From positions 16,529 to 22,299 of the forward strand of contig JAPLON010000090.1 in the NCBI GenBank assembly GCA_026400695.1: DNA of 5,771 nucleotides, in the 5' to 3' direction. The notes under the pieces were generated by a model. It was not told the origin of the DNA. It saw only the letters and a list, made by a program, of their open reading frames with translations, and did no database searches. Made by a program: the position numbers and the translations under genes. Below are positions 1 through 5,657 of the stretch, one piece after another; the first letter of the stretch is position 1, and every line of letters begins with the position of its first letter. Origin of the DNA: Pseudomonadota bacterium. Lineage in GTDB: Bacteria > Pseudomonadota > Alphaproteobacteria > Paracaedibacterales > CAITNM01.

Positions 1-1
1 T

Positions 2-478
2 TTTCCAACTTTTCAAACCGTAGCAAATGACTTTTTCCAATTTATTAGCGGTGCAACCCTGGTAATCCACAATGCCAATTTTGATATAGGATTTATAAAT
101 GCAGAATTTACAAGGGTTAATTTACCTTTGTTAAATGTGCAAGAGGCAATTGATACCGTAGCCCTTTCACGCAAAAAATTTCCAGGGCAACCTGCTAATC
201 TAGATGCAATTTGTAAACGATTTAATATAGATAATTCCAAGCGTGTAAAGCACGGAGCATTGGTTGATGCAGAATTACTAGTAGAAATTTATATTGAGCT
301 ACTTGGCGGTAGGCAAAATGAATTGTTTAAGGAAGAACTAACATTTTCTGAAATCGCTCATATAGACAGGCCATTTCGTGCACCTCGTCATTTTGCAATT
401 AATGAAAATGAACTAAAGGAACACCAAGAATTTTTAAATGAAATCAAAGATCCCCTTTGGTTAAAAACTTCAGGTTAA
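2..478 (+). CDS. dnaQ: DNA polymerase III epsilon subunit, 3'-5' exonuclease (C-terminal part, 5' end off window)
   Basis: Proofreading exonuclease of the replicative polymerase, acting in the Pol III core with the alpha subunit. The frame is open from base 2, giving 158 visible residues, so the start and the ExoI motif (DxE) lie to the left of the window. The ExoII motif HNANFD is at 68-85, and the ExoIII-epsilon motif HGALVDA, with its catalytic His and Asp, is at 251-271, which places it in the DEDDh class. The stretch around 185-210 (QPANLDAICKRF) is the usual DnaQ segment between these motifs. The tail ending in DPLWLKTSG resembles the short C-terminal extension of alphaproteobacterial DnaQ that contacts alpha. 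A TTG at 128 could be read as a start, but it lies downstream of ExoII, so it is internal. The gene stops with TAA and converges on the UmuD-like gene only 15 bp away. Nothing suggests decay. Confidence 0.93.
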   Translation, partial: FPTFQTVANDFFQFISGATLVIHNANFDIGFINAEFTRVNLPLLNVQEAIDTVALSRKKFPGQPANLDAICKRFNIDNSKRVKHGALVDAELLVEIYIELLGGRQNELFKEELTFSEIAHIDRPFRAPRHFAINENELKEHQEFLNEIKDPLWLKTSG

Positions 479-493
479 AGGTATCTAATCTCT

Positions 494-1081
494 TCACAGT
501 TTATGAATAACCGTAGTTACCACACCCCAAATACGAAAATCCATTTCCTGAGTTACAATAATATCAGGATACTTAGGGTTTTCAGCAACCAAGGCCACCA
601 CTTCGCCACGCCTAGAAAAACGCTTTACAGTTAATTCACCATCAACCACCGCAATGGTAATGCAACCTTCTTTACAAACAAGAGAACGGTCAACAACTAA
701 AACATCCCCATCGTTAATACCAACTCCAATCATAGAATCACCACTTACACGCACGAAAAAGGTAGATGCAGGATGCTGTACCAAATGTTCATTCAAATCA
801 AGCTTAGCTTCCCAATGGTCATCACCAGGTGATGGAAAACCTGCAGCTACTTTACTTGAAAAAATTGGTAAGGAACGAGATGGTAAATCAAGTCCCTGCC
901 AATCAATTGCTGAACGTATATCTGCAATTACAGACCCTAGGGAGAACTTATCTGCCTTTTTTAAAATATCTTTTAGCTGTGGAACTATTGATTCTGGAAC
1001 ACGCACTGGTACTGTCGCCTCCCCAAATTTGCTTGAATTAGGCTTACGCCCTGCTCCTTCTCGGTAACCACCACGTGCCAT
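494..1081 (-). CDS. umuD: UmuD-like S24 self-cleaving peptidase with N-terminal extension
   Basis: Residues 70-195 match E. coli UmuD almost end to end. They include the GFPSP segment after the cleavage site, the HPASTFFVRVSGDSM block with nucleophile Ser116, and VDGELTVKRF with general base Lys153. The Ser-Lys spacing of 37 equals that of E. coli UmuD (S60/K97). The predicted self-cleavage bond is Ala80-Gly81, a LexA-like Ala-Gly rather than the Cys-Gly of E. coli UmuD. In the family, RecA-stimulated cleavage yields UmuD', the partner of the UmuC lesion-bypass polymerase. The protein is 195 aa against 139 in E. coli. The extra N-terminus has a Gly/Arg-rich start (GGYREGAGRKP, AT-hook-like) followed by VPVRVPESI, which may fold as a small DNA-binding element (inference). 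No umuC adjoins it: dnaQ converges downstream and a patatin gene lies 49 bp upstream on the same strand. ATG start with a weak GGTG ribosome site. A free-standing LexA-like regulator is the alternative reading. Confidence 0.9.
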   Translation of the reverse strand: MARGGYREGAGRKPNSSKFGEATVPVRVPESIVPQLKDILKKADKFSLGSVIADIRSAIDWQGLDLPSRSLPIFSSKVAAGFPSPGDDHWEAKLDLNEHLVQHPASTFFVRVSGDSMIGVGINDGDVLVVDRSLVCKEGCITIAVVDGELTVKRFSRRGEVVALVAENPKYPDIIVTQEMDFRIWGVVTTVIHKL

Positions 1082-1130
1082 AATTCACCAAAATTGATTG
1101 TTGTTACAAAAATCTTATTTGATTTATATC

Positions 1131-2261
1131 CTATCGTCCACAAAAAAATGAAATCACTTTAAAAGGCAAACAGATAGCTTTAATTGGAAGACTTGCCACC
1201 TTAACAGGAATAGTTATAGCCGACCAAGCTACCGATTTTACTGTCTCTTTGGCTGATGAAAGATATCTGCGCACTTGGGAAAAAAATATATTGCCGCCAT
1301 AAAACCATACCGTATGAATTTCTTTTCTTAATACATCAATTGCAGTTGACCCATCTTCTTCATTACACGGCAAAGATATTTCAAGTGGTAAAGGAACAGA
1401 AGAATCTTTTAGATTAAACCCACGATCTAAAAAATATTGTATATTTTTGATTGCATCTTGATATCCCCAACCTATGGCTCTACGAGCTTCTTCCTCTGTA
1501 TGAAGAGTAAAGCATCCATGCCATATCAAGAAAAATGGAGACCTCCACAAAAAAGGATTTACACGTACGGTATTTTCATCCAATGCAGGATTATGATTGG
1601 TAAACCCCCCATCTACACAAGTCTTACCACGCCATTTAGTAAAAAAGTTTTCCCCCAAAACCCATGGCATATGGCAAGAAGTTAAAATTGTTTCTATCAA
1701 GTCATCAGTTGAATGAAAATAAGAAACTAATTCGTTACTAAATGGAAATGGAAAAAGTCGAAAATGAGTTATTGAAACGTGTAGTCTGTCATTGGCAAGT
1801 TTATGAACACAATCTTTTAGTTTTGGTATATCTTCACTAACGGCAAGTAGGTTTTTTTTCAAAACTTTCCCCCATTGTGAAAAACCACAATGCGGTAGCT
1901 CGCGTGTTTCTTTAATCATTTTTAGCAAAAAATTATTAATGCTATAGTCAGCATCTAAGCCAAGTACCGCAACCAAAGCAACTAAAGCACCACTTGAATC
2001 CCCCAAATAAGTTATATCTCCTTCGTCTAGTTTAAAATATTCCTGAAGCCCTTTTAAAAAACCCATATTGTAGGTAGCAGAAAAATAGCTTCCACCAGAA
2101 AAGCTGATGGATTTTTTAGGAGATTCATCTGAATTAATGACTACTACTTGATTTAAGGATGAAGATTTTTCAGATCCAAAGCAAAGCTCCTCCAAATCTG
2201 TTGCAAGAACTATATTTTGAATAAGCAGAAAACTGAATAAAACCAAACGCAAATTACACAT
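1131..2261 (-). CDS. Secreted patatin-like phospholipase
   Basis: Predicted Ser-Asp dyad lipid acyl hydrolase of 376 aa. An N-terminal hydrophobic segment (residues 4-19), followed by VLA-T, reads as a Sec signal peptide cleaved near Ala20. The patatin landmarks occur in order: an oxyanion loop FSGGSYFSATYNMGF (54-68), the nucleophile elbow GDSSG with Ser89, and the catalytic Asp in VDGG (Asp217). The spacing and flanks (SGG..F...YNMGF; CHMPWVLG; KTCVDGGFTNHNP) resemble animal PNPLA2-type lipases more than the usual bacterial GGGxRG patatins. The substrate is unknown; phospholipids or glycerolipids fit the family. The C-terminus carries three heptads of the form xxPxKxx (Pro352/359/366, Lys354/361/368), a likely membrane-contacting tail. 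The start is the first ATG, directly before the signal peptide; no clear Shine-Dalgarno precedes it. In a host-associated bacterium this is a plausible effector, but that is inference. It may be co-transcribed with the UmuD-like gene 49 bp downstream. Confidence 0.85.
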   Translation of the reverse strand: MCNLRLVLFSFLLIQNIVLATDLEELCFGSEKSSSLNQVVVINSDESPKKSISFSGGSYFSATYNMGFLKGLQEYFKLDEGDITYLGDSSGALVALVAVLGLDADYSINNFLLKMIKETRELPHCGFSQWGKVLKKNLLAVSEDIPKLKDCVHKLANDRLHVSITHFRLFPFPFSNELVSYFHSTDDLIETILTSCHMPWVLGENFFTKWRGKTCVDGGFTNHNPALDENTVRVNPFLWRSPFFLIWHGCFTLHTEEEARRAIGWGYQDAIKNIQYFLDRGFNLKDSSVPLPLEISLPCNEEDGSTAIDVLRKEIHTVWFYGGNIFFSQVRRYLSSAKETVKSVAWSAITIPVKVASLPIKAICLPFKVISFFCGR

Positions 2262-2296
2262 TTTTTGGCCAACAATAACTAAACACTATCTATATT

Positions 2297-2325
2297 ATTG
2301 TGGAAAATTGTAAAAATACCGTCAA
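2297..2325 (-). promoter_or_regulatory. Candidate sigma70 promoter of the patatin gene
   Basis: On the minus strand, TTGACG (2320-2325) is followed after 17 nt by CACAAT (2297-2302). These match the -35 consensus at 5 of 6 positions and the -10 consensus at 4 of 6. Transcription would start near 2289, about 28 nt before the ATG at 2261. The surrounding DNA is very AT-rich, so the -10 assignment could shift by a few bases (AATAAT at 2294-2299 is the alternative, with a longer spacer). Confidence 0.45.
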
Positions 2326-2416
2326 TAACTATAGCAAAAGTACTTTTTTATATTAAACCACCTGTAAAACGTTAGCATGAAATTCTCAAAAATAATTTAC
2401 TAGGCCATTCACCTAT

Positions 2417-2446
2417 TTGCTTTTTTTTAAAAAATTAAGCTAGCAT
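2417..2446 (+). promoter_or_regulatory. Candidate promoter of the FliO-like gene, with an A/T tract in the spacer
   Basis: TTGCTT (2417-2422) and TAGCAT (2441-2446) are separated by 18 nt and could serve as -35 and -10 boxes. The spacer is dominated by a run of eight T and six A (2421-2434), which would give intrinsic bending. Both hexamers are moderate matches, so this is the best candidate in the spacer rather than a firm call. Confidence 0.35.
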
Positions 2447-2450
2447 TAAA

Positions 2451-2456
2451 GAGGAG
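2451..2456 (+). promoter_or_regulatory. Ribosome binding site that decides the FliO-like start
   Basis: GAGGAG is a strong Shine-Dalgarno. It lies 11 nt before the TTG at 2468, 8 nt before an in-frame CTG at 2465, and 20 nt before the first in-frame ATG at 2477. An in-frame TAA at 2447-2449 closes the frame upstream. The spacing therefore favours a non-ATG start. Confidence 0.6.
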
Positions 2457-2467
2457 CTTTTAATCTG

Positions 2468-2788
2468 TTGAACAACATGCTTAATATCATTGCAATTTTG
2501 TTTGTAATTTTTGGTTTAATTGGGTTATTCACCCTTGCCATACGCTATTTACACAGTAAATCTCGCCTATCCGAAACTCCACTTGATACAAAATCACAGA
2601 GCATTGTCGTTGAACCACCAATTATAATTGATAGCAAAAGAAGCATTATAAACATAACAAACAAAGGGCAGCGCTATGTAATACTAACAGGCCCTAACAA
2701 TGATATTTTGCTTGAAAATTACCCCGCCATGCGCATGGTTGAACCAGTAGAATTTGAGACCCAAGACTTTGAACGTAAAAATGCGTAA
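2468..2788 (+). CDS. Small single-pass membrane protein, FliO-like
   Basis: A 106-residue protein with a transmembrane helix at about residues 5-27 and a cytoplasmic domain of roughly 40 residues. Residues 45-84 follow the FliO pattern: a VVE strand, a short turn with Asp-Ser-Lys-Arg, hydrophobic strands, then YVILTGPNNDILLE. In typical FliO proteins this reads roughly as VVE..xLDxKRxLVLVR...HLLLxGPxxDxVVE. FliO helps assemble the FliPQR export gate of the flagellar type III apparatus. No other flagellar gene is in the window, and FliO-like proteins in Alphaproteobacteria can stand alone, so a flagellar role is not shown here. The TTG start is chosen from the Shine-Dalgarno spacing; initiation at the ATG would remove only three residues. 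It is read alone, divergent from the patatin and convergent with the lipoprotein gene. The family call rests on pattern only. Confidence 0.6.
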   Translation: MNNMLNIIAILFVIFGLIGLFTLAIRYLHSKSRLSETPLDTKSQSIVVEPPIIIDSKRSIINITNKGQRYVILTGPNNDILLENYPAMRMVEPVEFETQDFERKNA

Positions 2789-2821
2789 ACACCCTAAATT
2801 AATTAAGCTTGGATGACAATG

Positions 2822-2895
2822 GCGGGTACATTAATTGAACATTCTCAACTTATGACGAAACATAGCAACATAAAAACTATATCCCTTGTACCCGC
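2822..2895. repeat. Perfect 9-bp inverted repeat enclosing 56 nt in a convergent spacer
   Basis: GCGGGTACA (2822-2830) is exactly complementary to TGTACCCGC (2887-2895). The arms are GC-rich against a very AT-rich spacer between two convergent genes. The enclosed 56 nt can form small hairpins: TTGA/TCAA (2835-2838 with 2845-2848), TATG/CATA (2851-2854 with 2861-2864), and possibly ATA/TAT (2870-2872 with 2878-2880). No T-run follows on either strand, so it is not a standard intrinsic terminator. It could be a structured RNA, a protein-binding site or a relic; the sequence alone does not decide. Confidence 0.5.
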
Positions 2896-2906
2896 TTACA
2901 ACTTAG

Positions 2907-3740
2907 TTAGCTTTTAGGATTAAAAACAAAATATCCAACTTTTGCTTGATAAGCCGCCCTTATTTGCTTAAATTTCTCAAGAGTTAGCCATGTACAGAAC
3001 CGGGCATGTTCAGCCTCTTTGCCTTTTCTTATATCAGTTGTGCTTGTAAACTTATTGAATAAATACCCTACAAGATCGTCATGGGTTCTTGGTTCTGTAA
3101 AGAAGTCTGGAGCAAACCCGACATATAAACCATCAGGAAGCCTTACAATATTGTGATTCCCGTCAGGACCATCTTTTAAAGATGCATATTCAGGTAAATT
3201 CACAAATGGATAGGCATAAAACTTACCAAGAGTGTCGTCATTAGCTGATTTTTCAAAGAATTTCCGTGATAATTCAGACATAAGATCAAAACAAGAATTT
3301 TTCTTTAGAAGACTTAAGGCCCAATCATGCATACCTTTGTCTTCTAGGACAGAATTTAACAAAGCCAGACGGGCAATTCTAGCAGCATTAGAGCACTCCA
3401 TAATAAGTTTACTGCTTATAATTTCATCTAAAGCTGCAGTAAAAGAAGGTTGTTTTTGAAAATCCCAAGCCACCATGGATGTAGTACCATTAGCTGTTTT
3501 AGCAGTTAATTCTTTCCATGAATCAGTTCTACCAACATGTTCAGTTTCACCTGTATAACTCCAGTTGCTATTAATGCGCCTATATACTTCCACTAATCTA
3601 GCGGATTTAGTATCTGATTGACTATCCGTTTGACTTGATGAAGCGCAAGATGCACTTAATATGCCGCTCGTTATTCCAAAAAAATAAATGAGAAACGATA
3701 CAGGCTGCATTAATCTTTTCGTTAAGCTTTGTAGTTTCAT
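2907..3740 (-). CDS. Predicted lipoprotein with Tgl-like (protein-glutamine gamma-glutamyltransferase) domain
   Basis: A 277-residue exported protein. Residues 12-31 form a hydrophobic signal ending in ILSASC, which fits the loose lipobox rule with lipidation at Cys32; plain Sec secretion is the alternative because the -3 position is Ser. A Ser/Thr-rich linker (33-46) follows. The core recalls Bacillus subtilis Tgl, the spore-coat cross-linking transglutaminase: SMVAWDFQ near the start, then MECSNAARIARLALL (114-128) against FECATA in Tgl, with candidate nucleophile Cys116 and preceding Glu115. Later come NLPEY (181-185) and GNHNIVRLPDGLYVGF (194-209), matching the Tgl GENVILLG..KY segment. 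His196 sits where Tgl has the catalytic Glu. Such a fold could transamidate or deamidate glutamine, or act as a cysteine protease. ATG start with an AGGTA ribosome site 5 nt upstream. It is divergent from lgt, whose product would lipidate it. The assignment is from remembered motifs and is moderate. Confidence 0.55.
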   Translation of the reverse strand: MKLQSLTKRLMQPVSFLIYFFGITSGILSASCASSSQTDSQSDTKSARLVEVYRRINSNWSYTGETEHVGRTDSWKELTAKTANGTTSMVAWDFQKQPSFTAALDEIISSKLIMECSNAARIARLALLNSVLEDKGMHDWALSLLKKNSCFDLMSELSRKFFEKSANDDTLGKFYAYPFVNLPEYASLKDGPDGNHNIVRLPDGLYVGFAPDFFTEPRTHDDLVGYLFNKFTSTTDIRKGKEAEHARFCTWLTLEKFKQIRAAYQAKVGYFVFNPKS

Positions 3741-3762
3741 TAATCTACCTGATAGTATTTTT

Positions 3763-3768
3763 ATTATA
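3763..3768 (-). promoter_or_regulatory. -10 box of the Tgl-like lipoprotein gene
   Basis: A perfect TATAAT on the minus strand lies about 22 nt upstream of the ATG, giving a leader of about 16 nt that includes the AGGTA ribosome site (3746-3750). No good -35 hexamer is at the usual distance (TGCTAA with a 17-nt spacer is poor), so the promoter may need an activator or be weak. Confidence 0.45.
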
Positions 3769-3840
3769 ATAGCAATATAGAAACCTTAGCATACACAATC
3801 AAGATATTTATCACTAAAAAAAGGAAAAGTGTCAAAAATT

Positions 3841-3854
3841 AGTGTGTACACACT
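3841..3854. promoter_or_regulatory. Perfect 14-bp palindrome, candidate operator
   Basis: AGTGTGTACACACT is its own reverse complement. It lies in the divergent spacer, 55 bp before the lgt start and about 100 bp before the lipoprotein start, just upstream of a weak TTGGAA (3860-3865) that might be a -35 for lgt. The position suits a dimeric regulator acting on lgt. It could also be a chance palindrome or a short hairpin (5-bp stem, GTAC loop). No regulator family is assigned. Confidence 0.4.
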
Positions 3855-3909
3855 TCCGATTGGAATCTTCCATGTGGTAGATTATTGAAAGGTTTAAATT
3901 TATAAATGT

Positions 3910-4722
3910 ATGATCACTTTTCCAAATATCAATCCTATTGCCATTGCTGTTGGCCCATTAAAAGTGCATTGGTACGGAATAGCCTATGTTGTGAGTATTT
4001 TATTAGCTTGTAAAATTGGAAGAATTTTAATTAAACGTAATAACTTTAATTTACCCATAAAAATTTTGGATGACTTATTCCCGTTTGCTGTTATTGGCAT
4101 CATTATCGGCGGCAGGTTAGGACATGTACTTTTTTACAACCCAATATACTACCTAAACCACCCCCTAGATATACCACAAGTTTGGCTTGGAGGCATGTCG
4201 TTTCATGGGGGGCTTATTGGCGTAGCAATAGCAACTTACTTATTTACCAAACGTCACAAAATTGATTTTTATACACTTGCTGATTTACTAGCTTTAATTT
4301 CACCTATTGGTCTATTTTTTGGAAGGATTGCTAACTTCATTAACGCTGAATTAGGCGGCGTTACCACTTCACTACCATTTGGTGTAGTATTTCCTGGTGA
4401 AACACTACCACGACACCCCACACAAATTTATGAAGCATTGCTAGAAGGATTAGTATTATTTTTGGTGTTAAATGTAGCTTATAAAAATTCAGCAAAACTA
4501 CAAAATTGTAGGAGCACAACATTCTGCTTGTTTTTGTGTCTTTACGCCCTCTTTCGCTTGGGCGTTGAACAGTTTAAAGTACAAGATGTGGTAGTGCAAT
4601 TAGGCACAGTTGAACTTGGTGTTGGAGTTATTTTATGTACACTCATGCTTTTGCTAAGCATTCTAGTCATCAAACTACGCCTACATGCTTGCAAGAATAC
4701 ATCCGCACTGCAGGGACTATAA
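3910..4722 (+). CDS. lgt: Prolipoprotein diacylglyceryl transferase
   Basis: Inner-membrane enzyme that moves diacylglycerol from phosphatidylglycerol to the lipobox cysteine of preprolipoproteins, the first step of lipoprotein maturation. The protein is 270 aa, the usual length, and rich in membrane segments. Family residues are present: WYG with Tyr22, GGRLGHVLFY (67-76), the MSFHGG block with His99, and the signature GRIANFINAELGG (138-150), whose Arg139, Asn142 and Glu147 align with E. coli R143, N146 and E151. RHPTQIYEALLEG (168-180) is also typical. The usual FR..EF.R.PD motif near the end reads FRLGVEQFKVQD, so the last part is degenerate. The ATG at 3910 gives the standard N-terminus (ITFPNINPIAIAVGPL). 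The nearest Shine-Dalgarno (GAAAGG, 3887-3892) is 17 nt away, so initiation is probably weak or SD-independent. First gene of an operon; the next gene overlaps its end. Confidence 0.97.
   Translation: MITFPNINPIAIAVGPLKVHWYGIAYVVSILLACKIGRILIKRNNFNLPIKILDDLFPFAVIGIIIGGRLGHVLFYNPIYYLNHPLDIPQVWLGGMSFHGGLIGVAIATYLFTKRHKIDFYTLADLLALISPIGLFFGRIANFINAELGGVTTSLPFGVVFPGETLPRHPTQIYEALLEGLVLFLVLNVAYKNSAKLQNCRSTTFCLFLCLYALFRLGVEQFKVQDVVVQLGTVELGVGVILCTLMLLLSILVIKLRLHACKNTSALQGL
4624..4627 (+). promoter_or_regulatory. Ribosome binding site inside lgt for the methyltransferase gene
   Basis: GGAG lies 7 nt upstream of the ATG at 4635, within the lgt coding region. This supports a start 88 bp inside lgt over the TTG at 4689, which has no Shine-Dalgarno and would trim 18 residues. 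Confidence 0.55.
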
Positions 4723-5657
4723 CTGTTGAGGAAGCACAAAAATTAGCGCTATACCATCCGGATTTTGGATATTACGTACAAAATAATGTTATCGGACGAC
4801 ACGGTGACTTTATTACTTCGCCTGAGATATCGCAGCTATTTGGCGAAATGCTGGCATTTTGGTGTATCGCCCAATGGCAAGAAGCAGGTTCACCAGATAC
4901 TATTCATTTAATTGAACTTGGGCCTGGCCGTGGCACATTGCTGCAAGACATATTACGAATTGGCGCCAAACAAGAAGGATTTCTAGAAAGCCTGACTATA
5001 TCTTGTGTAGAAATTTGCCCCCAGTTGTACGAGCAACAACGTAAAAACTTAAGCGAATACCCATTTATTTTTTGGTATAAAGATCTTCAAGAAGTTCCAG
5101 GCGGCGCAGATTTTACTTTAGTTATCGCCAATGAATTTTTTGATACTCTACCAATTCGACAATTTGTTGGCCACGAAGAACGCTCAATTCGTTTTAGTGA
5201 AGCTGAAAACAATCTTGTATTTGCGCCACCTTGTAACCCTAATAGTGTTAAAGAATCATGCCCATTAGCAATAAATTTAATGCAACAAATTTTACATCAT
5301 CTGTCCCCAGGAGCTGCATTAATTATAGACTACGGTGATGACACCCCAGCTGAATCACGTTTTGGTGATACCTTGCAGGCTGTTTTTCAGCACAAACCTG
5401 TAAAGGTTTTACAAAGCCTTAGTTTTGCTGATTTATCTCATCAAGTAGATTTTCATAGTTTGCGTAATATGTGCCCAAATAACCGTTTCCAACCCCAGGG
5501 CAATTTTTTGCTGCGCCTTGGTATTGAGCAGCGCTTAGAAAAATTAATGAGTATTGCCACGCCCGAGCAGCGTTTTGCATTAACCACTGGTGCCACCAGA
5601 TTAGTCGCCCCCACAGAAATGGGACAACGCTTTAAAGTGCTTGAGGTATTTCAATGA
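4635..5657 (+). CDS. SAM-dependent methyltransferase, MidA/NDUFAF7 family
   Basis: Class I methyltransferase related to human NDUFAF7, which dimethylates an arginine of the complex I subunit NDUFS2 during assembly; the bacterial counterpart is presumed to act on NuoD but this is inferred. The protein is 340 aa. Visible motifs in order: GDFITSPEISQLFGE (57-71), the SAM-binding loop IELGPGRG (93-100), VIANEFFDTLPIRQF (163-177), IDYGD (231-235), GDTLQAVFQH (244-253), DLSHQVDF (266-273), and a tail VAPTEMGQRFKVLEV (324-338). All are the family hallmarks and intact. The family's conserved region begins near residue 19, so residues 1-18 are a poorly conserved extension encoded within lgt. The start at 4635 is preferred for its GGAG site, though TTG at 4689 remains possible. 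It overlaps lgt by 88 bp and pgeF by the ATGA tetranucleotide, so translation is probably coupled along the operon. Confidence 0.92.
   Translation: MYTHAFAKHSSHQTTPTCLQEYIRTAGTITVEEAQKLALYHPDFGYYVQNNVIGRHGDFITSPEISQLFGEMLAFWCIAQWQEAGSPDTIHLIELGPGRGTLLQDILRIGAKQEGFLESLTISCVEICPQLYEQQRKNLSEYPFIFWYKDLQEVPGGADFTLVIANEFFDTLPIRQFVGHEERSIRFSEAENNLVFAPPCNPNSVKESCPLAINLMQQILHHLSPGAALIIDYGDDTPAESRFGDTLQAVFQHKPVKVLQSLSFADLSHQVDFHSLRNMCPNNRFQPQGNFLLRLGIEQRLEKLMSIATPEQRFALTTGATRLVAPTEMGQRFKVLEVFQ
5643..5647 (+). promoter_or_regulatory. Ribosome binding site of pgeF
   Basis: GAGGT lies 6 nt before the ATG at 5654, inside the end of the methyltransferase gene. Together with the ATGA stop/start overlap it fixes the pgeF start. 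Confidence 0.6.

Noticed and set aside
13..240. 75-codon open frame on - across the dnaQ fragment
   Set aside because: The + strand carries the ExoII motif here and ExoIII-epsilon just downstream in the same frame; the minus frame has no motif or promoter.
654..1067. 137-codon open frame on + opposite the UmuD-like gene
   Set aside because: The opposite strand encodes an unmistakable UmuD core; this frame is Ser/Thr/Lys-rich without family motifs and is a shadow.
1082..1130. SOS/LexA operator upstream of the UmuD-like gene
   Set aside because: No GTTC-N7-GTTC, GAAC-N7-GAAC or CTG-N10-CAG pattern found in the spacer.
2822..2895. tRNA-like outline (74 nt, closed by a terminal stem)
   Set aside because: No GGTTCGA-like T loop, no D-loop GG, a 9-bp rather than 7-bp end stem and internal stems of only 3-4 bp.
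2822..2906. Bidirectional intrinsic terminator between the convergent FliO-like and lipoprotein genes
   Set aside because: The stem encloses a 56-nt loop and neither side is followed by a run of T.
2852..2915. Possible 21-residue peptide on + starting MTKHSN
   Set aside because: No ribosome site, runs into the end of the opposite-strand gene, and no recognisable feature.
3898..3909. ATT at 3898 as the lgt start, 5 nt after GAAAGG
   Set aside because: ATT initiation is very rare, and the ATG at 3910 gives the standard Lgt N-terminus.
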